Below are positions 35,994 through 49,200 of a stretch of DNA of 64,000 nucleotides, piece after piece. The DNA is taken from the NCBI GenBank assembly GCA_947503335.1, contig CANNCY010000001.1:310001-374000 (forward strand), given 5' to 3'. Under the pieces are notes generated by a model. The model saw only the letters and a list, made by a program, of their open reading frames with translations. It did no database searches and was not told where the DNA came from. The first letter of the stretch is position 1, and every line of letters begins with the position of its first letter. A program made the translations under genes and the position numbers. The DNA is from an uncultured Pseudomonadales bacterium. Lineage in GTDB: Bacteria; Pseudomonadota; Gammaproteobacteria; Pseudomonadales; CANNCY01.

Positions 35994-36635
35994 ATGGCTA
36001 TTGATCTTTATTCAATGGCGACGCCCAATGGCCAGAAGATAGCGATTGCTTTAGAAGAATTGCAGCTTCAGTACTCGCCCCATTCGGTCAATATATTTAA
36101 AGGCGAGCAGCGCGAAGCTTGGTTTCGGGCGATTAACCCAAATTGCAAGATACCGGTCATTGTTGATGATGATGGCCCAGACGGCGAGACGATAACTCTG
36201 TACGAGTCGGGCGCAATTCTTTTGTACCTCGCCGAAAAGTGCGGTGCTTTGTTAGGTGGTAATGACTTTGAGGCTGCTGAGATTAAAAAGTGGCTTTTTT
36301 GGCAAGCCGCCAATGTGGGCCCAACCTTTGGCAAGTATGGTCATTTTAGTAGCGAAGATGCATCGCCCGACATTATCGAACCCTTCAGACGTGATGCCAG
36401 AAAGCTTTGCGCAGTGCTCGACGATCAACTCGCAAAATCTAACTTTGTTATTGGTGATCAATACAGCATTGCCGACATCGCTATCTATCCCTGGGTCGAT
36501 GTGCTCGACTGGGGCTACCAATTACATCAAGACCTAGGTATTGATAAGTACAGCCATTTAATGCGCTGGTATCAGCAATGCCTTGAACGGCCCTCGTCGA
36601 TAAAGGCGAGGGTCGTTACGCCTATTGTCAGATAG
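35994..36635 (+). CDS. Nu-class (YfcG-like) glutathione S-transferase
   Basis: Protein of 213 residues, the standard GST length. The N-terminal thioredoxin fold starts DLYSMATPNGQKIAIALEE; the TPNG turn is the active-site motif of YfcG/YghU-type enzymes, which act as glutathione-dependent disulfide reductases. NCKIPVIVDDD (cis-Pro) and LYESGAILLYLAEK (gamma-glutamyl binding) follow. The helical C-domain has IGDQYSIADIAIYPWV, the N-capping box typical of GSTs. It lies nine bases after the LLM oxidoreductase, probably in one transcript, and converges with the giant adhesin gene 24 bases away. Confidence 0.92.
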   Translation: MAIDLYSMATPNGQKIAIALEELQLQYSPHSVNIFKGEQREAWFRAINPNCKIPVIVDDDGPDGETITLYESGAILLYLAEKCGALLGGNDFEAAEIKKWLFWQAANVGPTFGKYGHFSSEDASPDIIEPFRRDARKLCAVLDDQLAKSNFVIGDQYSIADIAIYPWVDVLDWGYQLHQDLGIDKYSHLMRWYQQCLERPSSIKARVVTPIVR

Positions 36636-36652
36636 CCAATCGACTAGGCATT

Positions 36653-36672
36653 AGGGGGGTTAAGCTCCCCCT
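36653..36672. other. G/C-rich hairpin across the adhesin stop codon
   Basis: AGGGGG (36653-36658) pairs with CCCCCT (36667-36672), with the adhesin stop codon in the loop. There is no clear U-run on either side, so it is at best a weak terminator or RNA-end-protecting structure between the convergent genes. Confidence 0.35.
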
Positions 36673-37240
36673 CCATTTAATAGGTTCTGATCATCAATTA
36701 GTTTTTGCAGTATGTCGGCTTCGTTGATACCGGTGGTATCGCCACCATACAAATCACTCATTGATACTCCTTCAATCTTAATCTCTTGGTCAACGTCTGC
36801 GTCTTCACCACCGGTGTGAATCGACAGCACAGTGTTACCGTCGGCATCTTCGGTGACATCAATAAAGTCAGCCGCTGTTGCACCATCAGCAAGGTTGGCC
36901 TCGCCCAGTAAATCGCGAAGATCAATGTGATCGGTGCCTACTTCGAAATCAGTGATGGTATCGACTGGTAGCTCGGTTGGTTGGCCTGTCCAAGGATCAA
37001 CACCTTGCTCATCGCCTCCATCAAAGTCGAAGGTATCTTCACCAGCACCACCAGTTAGGGTGTCAGACCCCGCACCGCCTATGATTAGATCATCGCCTTC
37101 GCCGCCAAATAGACTGTCGTCACCTGCACCACCGGCTAGTGTATCGTTGCCTCCTTCGCCATAGATGTAATCGGTGTCAAACTGCCAGTTGTCGACACCC
37201 ACTAAGTTGTCGTCACCTGCGGTGCCTTCGATATCTTGAT
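36660..37240 (-). other. C-terminal RTX repeats and T1SS secretion domain of the adhesin
   Basis: Nonapeptide repeats of the GGxGxDxUx type (YGEGGNDTLAGGAGDDSLFGGEGDD and onward within 37040-37235) bind Ca2+. They are followed by DTITDFEVGTDHIDLRDLL and an Asp/Ala/Gly-rich end without Lys-rich stretches. This is the standard C-terminal module of LapA-like and VCA0849-like proteins and carries the uncleaved type I secretion signal. Confidence 0.92.
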
Positions 37241-40200
37241 GAATAGATAGGCGAGTGGTAACCGCTTGCGGGCCGTTGCCGTCGTCGATATCGTAATCAA
37301 GGTTTAGGTTGCCGCTCCAGTCAGCTGATGGCACTTCCCAATTCCATGTGCCGTCACCGTTGTCGGTAAGCGTGCCAGTTTGGGCGCGTAGATTAGAAAT
37401 CGTAATCGGCACATTATCAGGGTTGTTCACCGCGGTTAATAGATCTTCGCTAGTGAGTACCGTGACAGTATCGGTAACGCCATGTAGCTGTGCACCAGGG
37501 TTCAAGGTTACAGGGTCGGCTACGTTATCCACCGTAACATTCATAGTAGTGGCTACCGTTTCGGTGCCATCGGTAACGTCGTAGCTTATTTCTAACTCGC
37601 CAAACCAATCGGCGTTAGGAATAATCTCATAGTTACCGCCGCCCATAATTAACAGCATAGCGTTGTTGGCTGAGTCACCCACTAGTTGCACATTTTGTGC
37701 AGTCATTGTATCGCCGTCAGCATCATTTGCGTTCGCTAACAAATCAGCTTGTGTCAACACCAGATTGGTGTCTTCATCCATGTTGGTGTTAATCGGTGTT
37801 ACGGTTGGAGCATCGTTGACCGAAGCGAAGGTAAGGCGAGCAGCCGTTGCATTAGCAACCCCTTGGCTCATCACGTCATAACTTAAAGTAACGTTGCCGC
37901 TAAAGTTGGCGTTGGGTGTGAATGTCCAAGTGCTGTCACCGTTGTTCTCTAACGTACCGTTAGGATCTGTGGTTGTTACATTAGCCACAGATAAACCGAC
38001 ACCATCAGGATCAGTTGACCCCTGTAGCAGGTCGGCCTCGGTAATCAACAATGCCACATCTTCTGTCGCATTGATCAAAGGTGCGCCGACAGTGATCGCA
38101 TCGGCAACCGGGTTCACTGTGACATTAATCGTGCTCTGAACAGTGTCAGTGCCATCACTAATGTCGTAGGTGATCGTTATGGGGCCGTTGTAATCTGGGT
38201 CAGGCGTGATCTTAAAGTCGACACCGTTAGAGGTTGTGATCGTTGCGTTGCCGTCAGCTACTAGATTGTTTGCGGTTAGGGCATCACCATCGACATCAGA
38301 AGAATTCGCAAGTAGTTCGCCACGCGTAATGGTAAAGCTATTGTCTTCGTCGGTGTCGGTGGTGATCACATCGGTTACAACAGGTGCATCGTTAACCGAA
38401 TCAACATTCAGTTGTAGATTACTGGCGGTTGTTTCTTGCCCGTCTGAAACCGTAAAGCCTAAGTTTAATAAACCATTGAAATCCGGTTCAGGTACAACCG
38501 TGTAAGTGCCATCATCGTTGTTGGTGATGCTCACTACTCCGAGGTCAACGGTCTCACCCGCCGGAACACCATTAAGCGTTGCCGTTAGTGCGTCGCCTTC
38601 TAAGTCGGTCGCGTTTTCAAGCAACATGGCTTGAGTAACTACGAAGGTGCCATCTTCAGCGAAGTTTTGTGCCGTTACTCCGTTGATCACCGGCGCATCG
38701 TTAATGTCGTTAACAGTTAGATTAATATTTGATGTTTCGGTTAGGGTGCCATCCGATACATCAAAGCTTACGTCAATGTCGCCAGCGAAATTGTTGGCTG
38801 GCGTAATGGTGAACGTGCCATCACCGTGGTTAACAATAGCCGCATTGCCGTTGGTTACCACAAGGTTCATAGCGCTTAGTTCATCGCCATCAACATCACT
38901 TGAATTAGCCAACAGATCTGCCTGCGATAGAGTAATACTGTTATCTTCATCGATAGTTTGGTCAATTTCACCTGCAACGACTGGTGCATCGTTTACCGGC
39001 TCAATGTACAAGCTAATATCGGCGCTGCTTACCCCTTGATTGCCTGAGGCAGTTTCGGTGGCGGTAGCCACAACCGCCAAACTTAGTGCTCCGCTTTGGT
39101 TAGGTGCTGGCGTAAAGTTAAGTGTTGCGAAGTTCCAACCGGTAATATCGATATTGCTGCCGTCGCTCGTCACCGTATTAGTGCCGTCTGTTAGTACTGC
39201 GCCTGCCGTACTACCGGTAAACTCGTAGACAACTGTTTCTGAGCCATCGACATCGCTAACAGTACTCGAGAGGTTGATATCGATACTGGTATCTTCGGTT
39301 GTGGTGTAGTTGGTATCCGCTTCCCAATCAGGGTTTTTAGCTGAGGTTGCAATGATCGAGACATTATCTAAGTCGTGGTCCCAAGTTTGACCGTCATTGG
39401 TATTCACAAAGGTAACGGTGTAGTTGCCTGCAGTTGTAGGTGTCCAATCAAAGCTATGATCAACCGTTACTCCGTTACCACCAGGGTGACCATAGAATAG
39501 GGTTTGAACTAACACGCCATTAGCGTCAGTAATATCAACACGACCGCCAGAGGTATTGGTGCCAATGTGGGTGTGGTCGAAATTAATGGTATGCACGGTG
39601 TCGGCTTCGGCAACCGTGATCATGGTACTTGCTGAACCGCCAGGGGCGTTACCTCCGGCGCCAAAGTAAAGATTGTTATCCCAGTTTTGAGCTGTACCAG
39701 CAAAAATCCAACCATCGTTGCCATCAACGGTACCATTTTGAACGAGCTCGACGTCGAACACAGGTTGTGCGTTATCAAGCGATAGCACCGGTGCGTCAGC
39801 GACTTCGCCAACGGTAGCAATCATATTGCCGGTTACTTGTTCTAGGCCGTCACTTAAGGTGGTGGTGAACTGAAGTTCGCCTGCCCAGTTTGCGTCAGGA
39901 GTAACGGTCCAGGTGCCATCGCCATTGTCAACAATTGTTGCGTTACCTGATGTTTCAGTAAAAGTCACCACCGACATCGTGTCGCCATCAGGATCTGTAG
40001 CACCGGCCAAGATATCAGCGGTAGTGATGGTGAAAGTGGTGTCTTCGTTTGCAGTGACAATGTTGTGACCATCGTTGATTACTAATGGGTCATTCACACC
40101 AACAATATTGAAGGCTGCAATGGCTGTATCAGTATTACCGTTTTCATCTTCGATAGTGTACTCGAAGTTGGCGATAATAATTTGCCCTTCGGCAAGCTCA

Positions 40201-43200
40201 GGTAAATTATCCGCTTGGTTGAATTGCACTTGATCGCGGCCATCGATTTGCACGATTTCGACTGTGCCTAAAACATTGCCGTCTCGGTCTTCAACAGGGC
40301 CTAGTGATTGAATCGAAATGTCATCGCCATCAACATCGAAGTCATCAGCGAGAACGTCAATCGTCATGTCGCGACCTTGATCGATACTCAGCCCGTCTGC
40401 GTCATATTCAATGACAAACGTAGCAGCGCCCGAGTTGTTGATCACGTAGTCATCACGACCATTACCATTGTCGTATGGATCGGCTGGGTCAAAGACCATG
40501 TGAATAATAGGGTCGTCTAACACGCCCCAATTATTCAAGGTATCAACATCGGCCTGGTCTGCTTCTGAATCGTAGATCTGAACATCACGCATACGGCCTT
40601 CAAAGCTATCGTGAGGGAAAACATCGGTCACGGCTCCTGATTCATTATTCGGTTCAGCCTCACCGATATACAAACGCGTACTATCAGTGTAGGCCGTTTG
40701 TAGTGGTGAGGTGTCTTCAAGTACACCATCTATGTAGAGTTTTGTACCATCTGGGCCAGAGGTTAAAACAATATGGTGCCACTCGTTGTCATTTAGGTTT
40801 GTCGTTGTACTTTCAAGATAATCTAAGCCTTCACCACCAGCCCATACATAACCATGTACGGTACCTGCCTCATCAATCCATAAACTTCTATCAGACGCAG
40901 AGCCTGTTGCCTCAGTGACATGCGACAAGCCCATTGATTTTTCTTCACCAGTACGAATCCACATGGAAGTCGTGTGAAGCCCAGTATTTGAACCAACTTC
41001 CATATTAATGAAGCCGGTACCATCCATGCTCATCGTGCCTTGTACGTTGGCATCGTCAACGGCAACAGGGTTGTCTTCGATAGGAGTCACGGTGATGTCT
41101 AAGCCCGATGAAACAGTTTCAATGCCATCGCTTACATCAAATGTAATGTTTAAATCGCCATTCCAGTTTGCATCGGGGGTTACTGTAAATGTGCCATCAC
41201 CATTATCTGCAATGCTCGCTTGCCCATTTGCCACTTGAAGATTACTTGCGGTTAAGCTGTCTCCGTCGAGATCTGATGCGTTCGCTAATAGTTGCGCTTG
41301 CGTTAGGGTGATTGCGACATCTTCATCAGTTGTGTGAGCAATGTCGGCACTTACTTGTGGGCCGTCATTAGAGCCTGTGATTTGGAATTCGACGGTAGCT
41401 GTGTCTTGGCCGCCGTTACCATCATCTGCAGTATAGGTAAACGTCGCTACTTCAATTTGACCTTCAGATAGTGCGTTGGCGTTGGCATTCGGTGTGAACT
41501 GCACTTGGTCACGACCATCTACTTGAACAACGGTAAGTGTGCCAACCACCGTGCCATCGGCTAGGGTTGCATCACTTACATTGGCTATGGATATCGTATC
41601 GCCATCAAGATCTGTGTCGTTGGTCAGTACATCAATCGTAATGCTGGTATCTTCATCGGTTTGCAGATTCACTGCAAATTCGCCATCTGCCTCGACGGTA
41701 CCTTGAACAAATACAGTGTTGCCTTGCGTATCAACAAATGGCGCATCGCCCTGTAGCGGTACGTGAATCGCCAAATCATCAACTGTATCGCCTAACATCA
41801 CATCATCAAGTTCGTCAGCAGCTATTTGGCGGTCATAGACCTGCACATCGCGTACATCGCCATTAAAGGTGTTACCGATAACTATGCTTCCGCCGTTGAA
41901 ATCAGAGCGTGTAAAGTTGCCATTCGCGACCTCTTCACCATTAATGTATAAACGTTGCCCATCGTCACCAAGCGTGATCATGACATGATGCCATTGGCCG
42001 TCATTATAATTAACGCCTGGCGTACCTGTATCTGAGCCCAGCCATTGATGCCCTGGGCCATTTTGCCAAGTGGTAGTCCAAATTTGGCCGTCGGCATTAA
42101 GGTCGACAGATCTATCGCGCCCGCCATTACCGTTGGCGTCACGTACACCGAATAACTGCATATTGTTAACGGTGTCGTCACTTCTAAACCAAAAACCTGC
42201 CGAGAAATCTGTCTCACTTAGATCAGACTGAACAATGACGCGATCAGCTGTTTCGTTGAAGCTTGCGAATTCGGTTTCACCATCGTCTCGTGCTACGGGA
42301 CCATCGTTCACAGCGCGCACAGTTAAGGTTGCCCCAGATACCGCATCGCCGCCGGCGCCATCACTCACATCGTAATTGATGTTCGTCATGCCGTTGAAGT
42401 TTTCGTTCGGTGTGATCTGGAAGCTGCGGTTGCCATCACCATCAATGATGGTATTCACAATGGCGTTATCAACACTCAGGTTAGTCACGGTTAGGTTGTC
42501 ACCATCCACATCAGATGCGTTAGCGAGTAACTGCGCTTCGGTGAGCGTGATAACCGTATCTTCATCGACTTCGAAGGTTGGAATATTCTCGCCATCAATT
42601 ACCACATCGTCATTCACCGCTTCGAAGCGAATCGGAATGTTCATGGATTGCGTAATGGTGTCGCCACCAGTGGCTTCGGTTGAGGTAGATTCGGCCACAA
42701 GCGTAACAAAACCATTCCAGTTTTCTGGAGGGGTTGCCGTAATACTATCTAATGCCCAGCCGGTTGTGTCTGCCGCAGCATTGTCAGTAGTTGAGGTAAA
42801 GGTGTTTGTACCATCACTTAATACCCAACCATCAGGGATACCTGTGATTGCAGTGGTTAAGGATTCACTGCCATCGGTGTCGGCGAGTGCTGTGTCAATA
42901 TTGATATCAACACTTTCACCCTCGTTGGCTTGTAGCTCAGCTGGGCGCACGGTTATGCGATCAATTAACGCACCCGCACCATCATTTGATGCTGATTGGA
43001 ATTCAAAACGTGGGTTATCTACCGTGGCCGTTAAGGTATAACGTACGGTTGTGAAACCCACTTCAGGAATCATCTGGTCAATTTCTTGGCCTTCGAAGTT
43101 GATGAAAATATGATTGGATTGTGGGCCTAGATTATTTCGACCCGATACATCAAATTCGATTGTGAAGGTTTCACCGGCTTGTATATCTAAGTCACGATAT

Positions 43201-46200
43201 AAGTTACCTGCATCGCCTTCATAGCCTTCAAGTTCGATCACATAGTTATTTGCTGCTGCAGAATCAATACCGTAGATTTCTCTAGCTGCATTCACTTCAA
43301 CAAGCCCGTTACCAATACCTGTACCTTCTTGGCCCGTGTTATCGGTTGCCCAGCCCCATATGGTAGGGTCTGTCCACGCAGTTTGCGTTACCGTGAAATC
43401 GTTAGTTGGAGTTGTGTTTAATACCAGTGCCATAAACGGCTCATCGGCAACGCCTTCAACAGTTGCTGTTGCGGCGAAGGTAGCTTGACCCGTGCCATCG
43501 CTTACAGTGATTTCAAGGTTGTCTAAACCACTGAAGTGATCATCAGGCCATATAGACCAGGTGCCATCGCCGTTATCGACAATAGTGGTGTTATCGTCGG
43601 TGGTGGTCATATCAGCGATAGATAAGGTATCACCATCTATATCCATCACATTGGCAAGAATTTCGGCTTCGGTTAGTACTAATTCTTGGTCTTCTTGTAC
43701 CGTAAAGTTAATAGCCCCCGTGAGTTCTGGTAAATCATTTACTGGAGCAACATTGAGGTTGCCTGTTGCTGCTGTTGTTACTGTACCGTCGTTGATATCA
43801 AAGGCTAAAGGCACGACGCCGTTGCTGTTTTCAACTGGTGTGAATGTCCAGGTGCCATCTAAGTTATCAACTAAGTCACCAAAGCTTTCGTCGATTACTA
43901 AGTTTGTTGCGCTTAATGTATCACCATCAGCATCTGTTGCGCTTGCAAGTAAATCAGCTTGCGTAATAGTGATGGCCTCATCTTCATTAGAGTCAATCTC
44001 TAGATCCCCTTGAACAGCAGCATCATTGATTGCGGTCACACTGATGTTGGCGTTTTCACTAAAGGTATTCATACCATCGCTAATGTCGAATGTGATATCG
44101 ACATCGCCATTGAAGTTTTCTGATGGCGTAAAGGTGAAGGTATCGTCGCCGTTATCAACGATCGTGCCGTTTGTGGTAGCTAAGTTTGAAACGGTAACGA
44201 TAGCGCCGTCTAGATTATTGATACCAGTCGAAAGATCTTGGATAGTTAAGATCAGTGTTCCATCTTCATCTACAGTACCGTTAAATTCGTTGGCGTTGTC
44301 GGTGATCGGGTCAGAGGTACCAGCTAAGAAAAATTTAACACTTTCAGTTGATTCAGAACGACCATCAGATACTGTATAATCAAAACTAATCTCTCTTGAA
44401 TCACCAGCAGCTAAAACACCATTTGGCGTAAACTCAACCTGCTCGCGACCATCAATGGTCACGACTGCTACCGTGCCAACCACATTACCGTCTTCATCAA
44501 CTGCATCAGTTAAATTAGTGATGGTAAGTGTGTCGTCGTCTGGATTGACGTCGTTGGAAGTAACGTCAAACGTATGGCTATCAACTGATTCTTGCACTGT
44601 AACTTTGGTGTATAGCTGGAAGCCATCAAAGCCAGTCCATGTCGCATCACCGTTGTTGTCATGGATATCAAAACGGAAGAATTGATATGTATGCGTGCCA
44701 CCTAGATCGAAAGTCTTGGTTTCTGAAGCATCCCAAGTCACATTAGTTTGCGAGTCGAGCGTTACCCAGTTGACACCATCGTTTGACCCTTGGAAATCCC
44801 AATCTTTAGGGTCACGGCCGATATCGTTTTGAACAATCGATTTTAAATCATATTGGTAAAGCGTTTCTTGCTGACCTAAGTCGATTTGATACCATGCACT
44901 GCCGTCAGGAGTTCTTGCAGCCCAGCTATTTACATTGGTTACGGGGTCTGAATCAACGCCATCCACGGCTCTGAATGCTGCATAGGCGCCCGTTGAGCCG
45001 CCTTCTTCTTGGCTTGCCGTGACTGTAATACCGTTATCAGTATTAGACGTCATGACATCAATGATACCGCTACCGTCACGCCCGTCTTCCATCGCTTGTA
45101 CTGCAGCGTTTACATCAATGCCTTGCGTGTAAGTTGTATTGGCTGTGCCATCAGTAACCATCACTGTAATGTCTTCAATACCGTTGTGATCTTCATTAGG
45201 TGTGAAGGTCCAAGTGTTGTCACCGTTATCAACTAAGGTACCGTTGCCACCGGCATAGGTGACGGCATCAACGGTTAATGTGTCGCCATCGGCATCGCTC
45301 ACATTGGCTAATAAATCGGCCGCTGTGAAGGTGATTGATTCATCGCTGTTGATTAATTCATTTTCGACGTCAGCGGCTACTGGGCCATCATTGACCGAGT
45401 CGATTGACAAGGTTTTGGTTTCAACGTTGGTGTCGAGGCCATCTGAGTAGGTCACGTCAAATACGATATCACCGTTAAAGTGTTCATCATTTGCTTCGAT
45501 TTCAAAATGACGTACGTGGCTGATATCACCTGCAGTGGTAAGCGTAATTGCATTGTCACTAGCATCAACGACTTGATCATCGACAACACGAATATCGAAG
45601 GCTAGGCTTTCATTACTTGCAAGGTCTGCAAGGTCTGCGCCTGTTTCGATGTCAGCCTTTAGGACCTTTTCATAAGCCATGGTTACATGACCTAGCGAAG
45701 CATTAGTCGAGGCCTGGGTGCTATCAAAGGTACCGCCATAGCTATCTTGCTCTTGACCGATGATCGCGTAACCACCAGCGGCCATTGTTGAGCCCTGAGA
45801 TACAGTGACGTTGTCGAAGGCAACACCGTTATCATAGGCAATCATTTGGCCTGATTCACTGTCCCAGCTAATGGTGATGTTGTGGGTTTCACCATCGTGT
45901 AGATTAGGCGAGTTCGAGAAATTAATACTCGAGCCAAAGAAGTTCATGCCTAGCGAGCCATCGCTGTTATCGATGACTACATTGAAGTGATTGTTGTTTA
46001 CACCAGATGGTGGGGCAGAAAATATATTTTCGATGCTGCCCGTATGGTTACCTGTTGACGTGTATTCAATCTGGAATGTGAACTCGTCATAGCTATCAAG
46101 GCGTTCATCTAACTCAATGCGGTTATTGGTGTTGTTGCCTAGTTCGATGGTGCCTGTGTCACTTACTGACGCCAACTCGTCGTTATGAGTTACCTCAGCT

Positions 46201-49200
46201 ACGCTGATTTCATGGCCTTCGATGTCAACGGCGTTTGCTATCAATTCGGCTTCGGTAATTACTGTAACCTCATCTTCGACACCGGTATAGGCGAGTGTCG
46301 TTGCCTCTGGTGCGTCGTTTACAGCGGCGACATTAATATCAAGGGTGCTGGCGGTCACCGCAGTACCATCTGTGACATCAAAGCTAACAGTGACGGTGCC
46401 GTTGAAGTGCTCATCTGGTGTAACAGTAAAGGAGCCGTCTTCGTTTGCCACCACAGTAGCGTCTGTTGCTGTTAGGTTGATTGCGGTAAGAGCATCACCT
46501 TCGATATCAGTTGCGCCAGTTAATAGCTGAGCTTGCGTTAAGGTAATACTGTTGTCTTCTGCAACAGTTTCATTCGCCAACGCAGTAACCATTGGGCCGT
46601 CGTTAACGGCGGTAAGGTTCATCGTAACCGTAGCGCTCGCACTGGTTAAACCTGTATTGTCGGTCGCGTGGTAGTCAAAGCTAGCAAGGTCACCATTCGC
46701 ATCCTGGTTGCCTACAAAGTAAAGCGCGTCGGCATCGGCAATTGCGATACTGTCGCCTACCTGCAGCTCAGTTGCACCAAAGGGCACGCCTTCGGCAGGC
46801 GAGGGCGATAGGGCGCTGTCAAAATACTTGAAGTCTGAGATCGCCTCAGAGAAAGGTTCTGAGCCTGAGCTGAAGTTACCCAAGTGCTGAATATCTTGGG
46901 TTGCCTGATAGTTAGAGGTACCTACTTCAACACCATCGATGTAGAAGGTGGTCGTGCCGCCAGAGCCCACGGCGGTCAACTCGTACCACTGGCCATCGGT
47001 AAGTGAATCAACCGTATAGCCCGAACCATGGAATACACCGCCCTGAGCATACACACCTAATTGATTATCAGAGTTACGCACTACAATATGTTGATCGCCG
47101 CCGTCAGAGCCCGCGTCAACGAGCGTGCTCCAGTTACCGGTATCGTGGGTGATGTCTCTAAAGTCGACCTGAATTGTCCAGTCGCTGCCTAAATCAATTG
47201 GGGTATCTAGGGTAGTGATTTCAGATGATGCTGTACTGTCGAACTGCAGTACATCTCGATCGCCTTCAGTGGTTTGCACCACCGAGCTTCCTAAGCTGAC
47301 GCTGATATCGGTGCCCATGCCTTGATCGTTGTCGATGATATCTAAAACACCAGTAGCGGTAGCTTCGAGGTAGTAGGTGCCATTACCGCCATCATTGATC
47401 GCGTCGATGGTGATGCTGTGGCCGTCTGCCTGATCGAGATCAGTGACGTCAAAGTCACTGGCACTAAATTGATAAACTGTATCTTCGGTACCCGTTGCCG
47501 TGCTATCTGCTGCTTCTGGTGGGGCAGCAGGGCTAACATTGGCCGTCATGGTTTGTGTGACAGTACTTGTCGAACCATCGCTGTCGGTTGATGTAGACGA
47601 CACATCAAAGGTGAAGTCAGTCTCGCGGCCAACAGGGGGCGTTACACGAATTGCGTCGAGTGCCCAGCCGGTAACATCAATCGTCGACGTGTCAGCATCA
47701 GCTGTGAACGTATTTACGCCATCGGTAACGCTGATACCGTCAGGCAGGCTACTTAATGAAACGGTTTGGGTTTCACTACCGTCGTTATCAACTAACGTAG
47801 CGCTGATATCAAGGTTGAAGGCCTCGTCTTCGGTGATGTCGACACTCCAGTTGTCTTGAACATCGAGACGGATTACGCCTGTAGATTCGTTGGTGCCGTC
47901 ACTGATAGTGTATTCAAAGGCTTCAACACCTGTACCTGATGGGGTGTAGGTGATGGTGCCATCGCCGTTGTCTACCACGGTGCCTGCAGTGCCTTCACCT
48001 ACCAAGCTGATGTTGGTTACGGTTAGGGTATCGCCTTCAGCATCGACCGCATTTTCAAGTAGGTCGATAGTGATTGCGCCGTTGTCTATTTCAACAACTT
48101 GGTTGATGTTTTCGGGTGCGGCAGCCCAGTTCGATGGGGCCATGTCGATAGAGATGGTTGCGTCAGTAAATCTCGCGCCAACACCGATTTCGCCGTCACT
48201 TAGGTCTTGACCATTCCAGGTGTGGTCACCGGTTTTTACACCATTGGACCAAAGCTCGACGGTATCACCATCTACACGTAGCTGAATATCGTTGTCGACA
48301 CCCTGAGCCATGCTGTTGTCGGCAATGGTCGAGCGCCAAGTTAGGGTCCCGCCAATAACATCACCGATATCCCAAGACTGCGCTCCGACACTCGCACCTA
48401 CAACCTTGTAGTTGTTGTCGTCGACGTAGTCGAAAATGATGTAGCCATTCGCCCAAGTACCACCCTCACCACCTGACGCGCTGCCTGTAGAGTTGACTGT
48501 TGCGTCTAGGGTGAAGGTACTGTCCATCGAGCCTTCGAAGTCGATAAGGGCGATCTTAGTATCGCCACTGCCATCATCGCTGACTACTCTAAAGCTGGTG
48601 CCATCGTATTCCCATTGGGTCTGAGCATCTTGCTCTAGCGCAATACCATGCGGGGTACCATCAAATTCATCAGTTCTAAACTGGAATCGGTCGACATTGC
48701 TAACATTGATGACCGCGCTTTCGGCAGTGTCGCTAAAGTCGCCGTCGTTATCTAAATCAACGGTTACGGTGCCGGCGGCCGAATCGTAGCGTACCTGATC
48801 ACCTGAATATCTAGATAGATCTAATACATCATCGCCTGCACCACCATCGATGGTGAAGTTGTCGCCAGCCTCTAGGTTTTCAAACCTAAAGGTGTCGTCG
48901 TGGCTAGAGCCGGTTGCGGTGGTTGTGTTGTATTCGGCAGTTGATTCGCCATCTACCAGATGCCCACCACCTACGGTTTGGGGGTTATCTGAAGATACAT
49001 CGAATTCTACACCTGAGGTCGCAGCACTAAAGTCTGCCTCTGTCGACGTAGGCACATCTTCACCGTCAACGAATACTCGCGATACTAGATTAGGATCATC
49101 GGCCACAGCGTTTACAGATACCGACAAATTAGAGGCGACCGTTTCGGTGCCATCGGTAATATCAAAACTTAACTCGACGTTTGTGGTTGAGTGATCGTTT

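Noticed and set aside
36591-36612. CCCTCG/CGAGGG hairpin as terminator of the GST gene
   Set aside because: It lies within the coding sequence and has no U-run.
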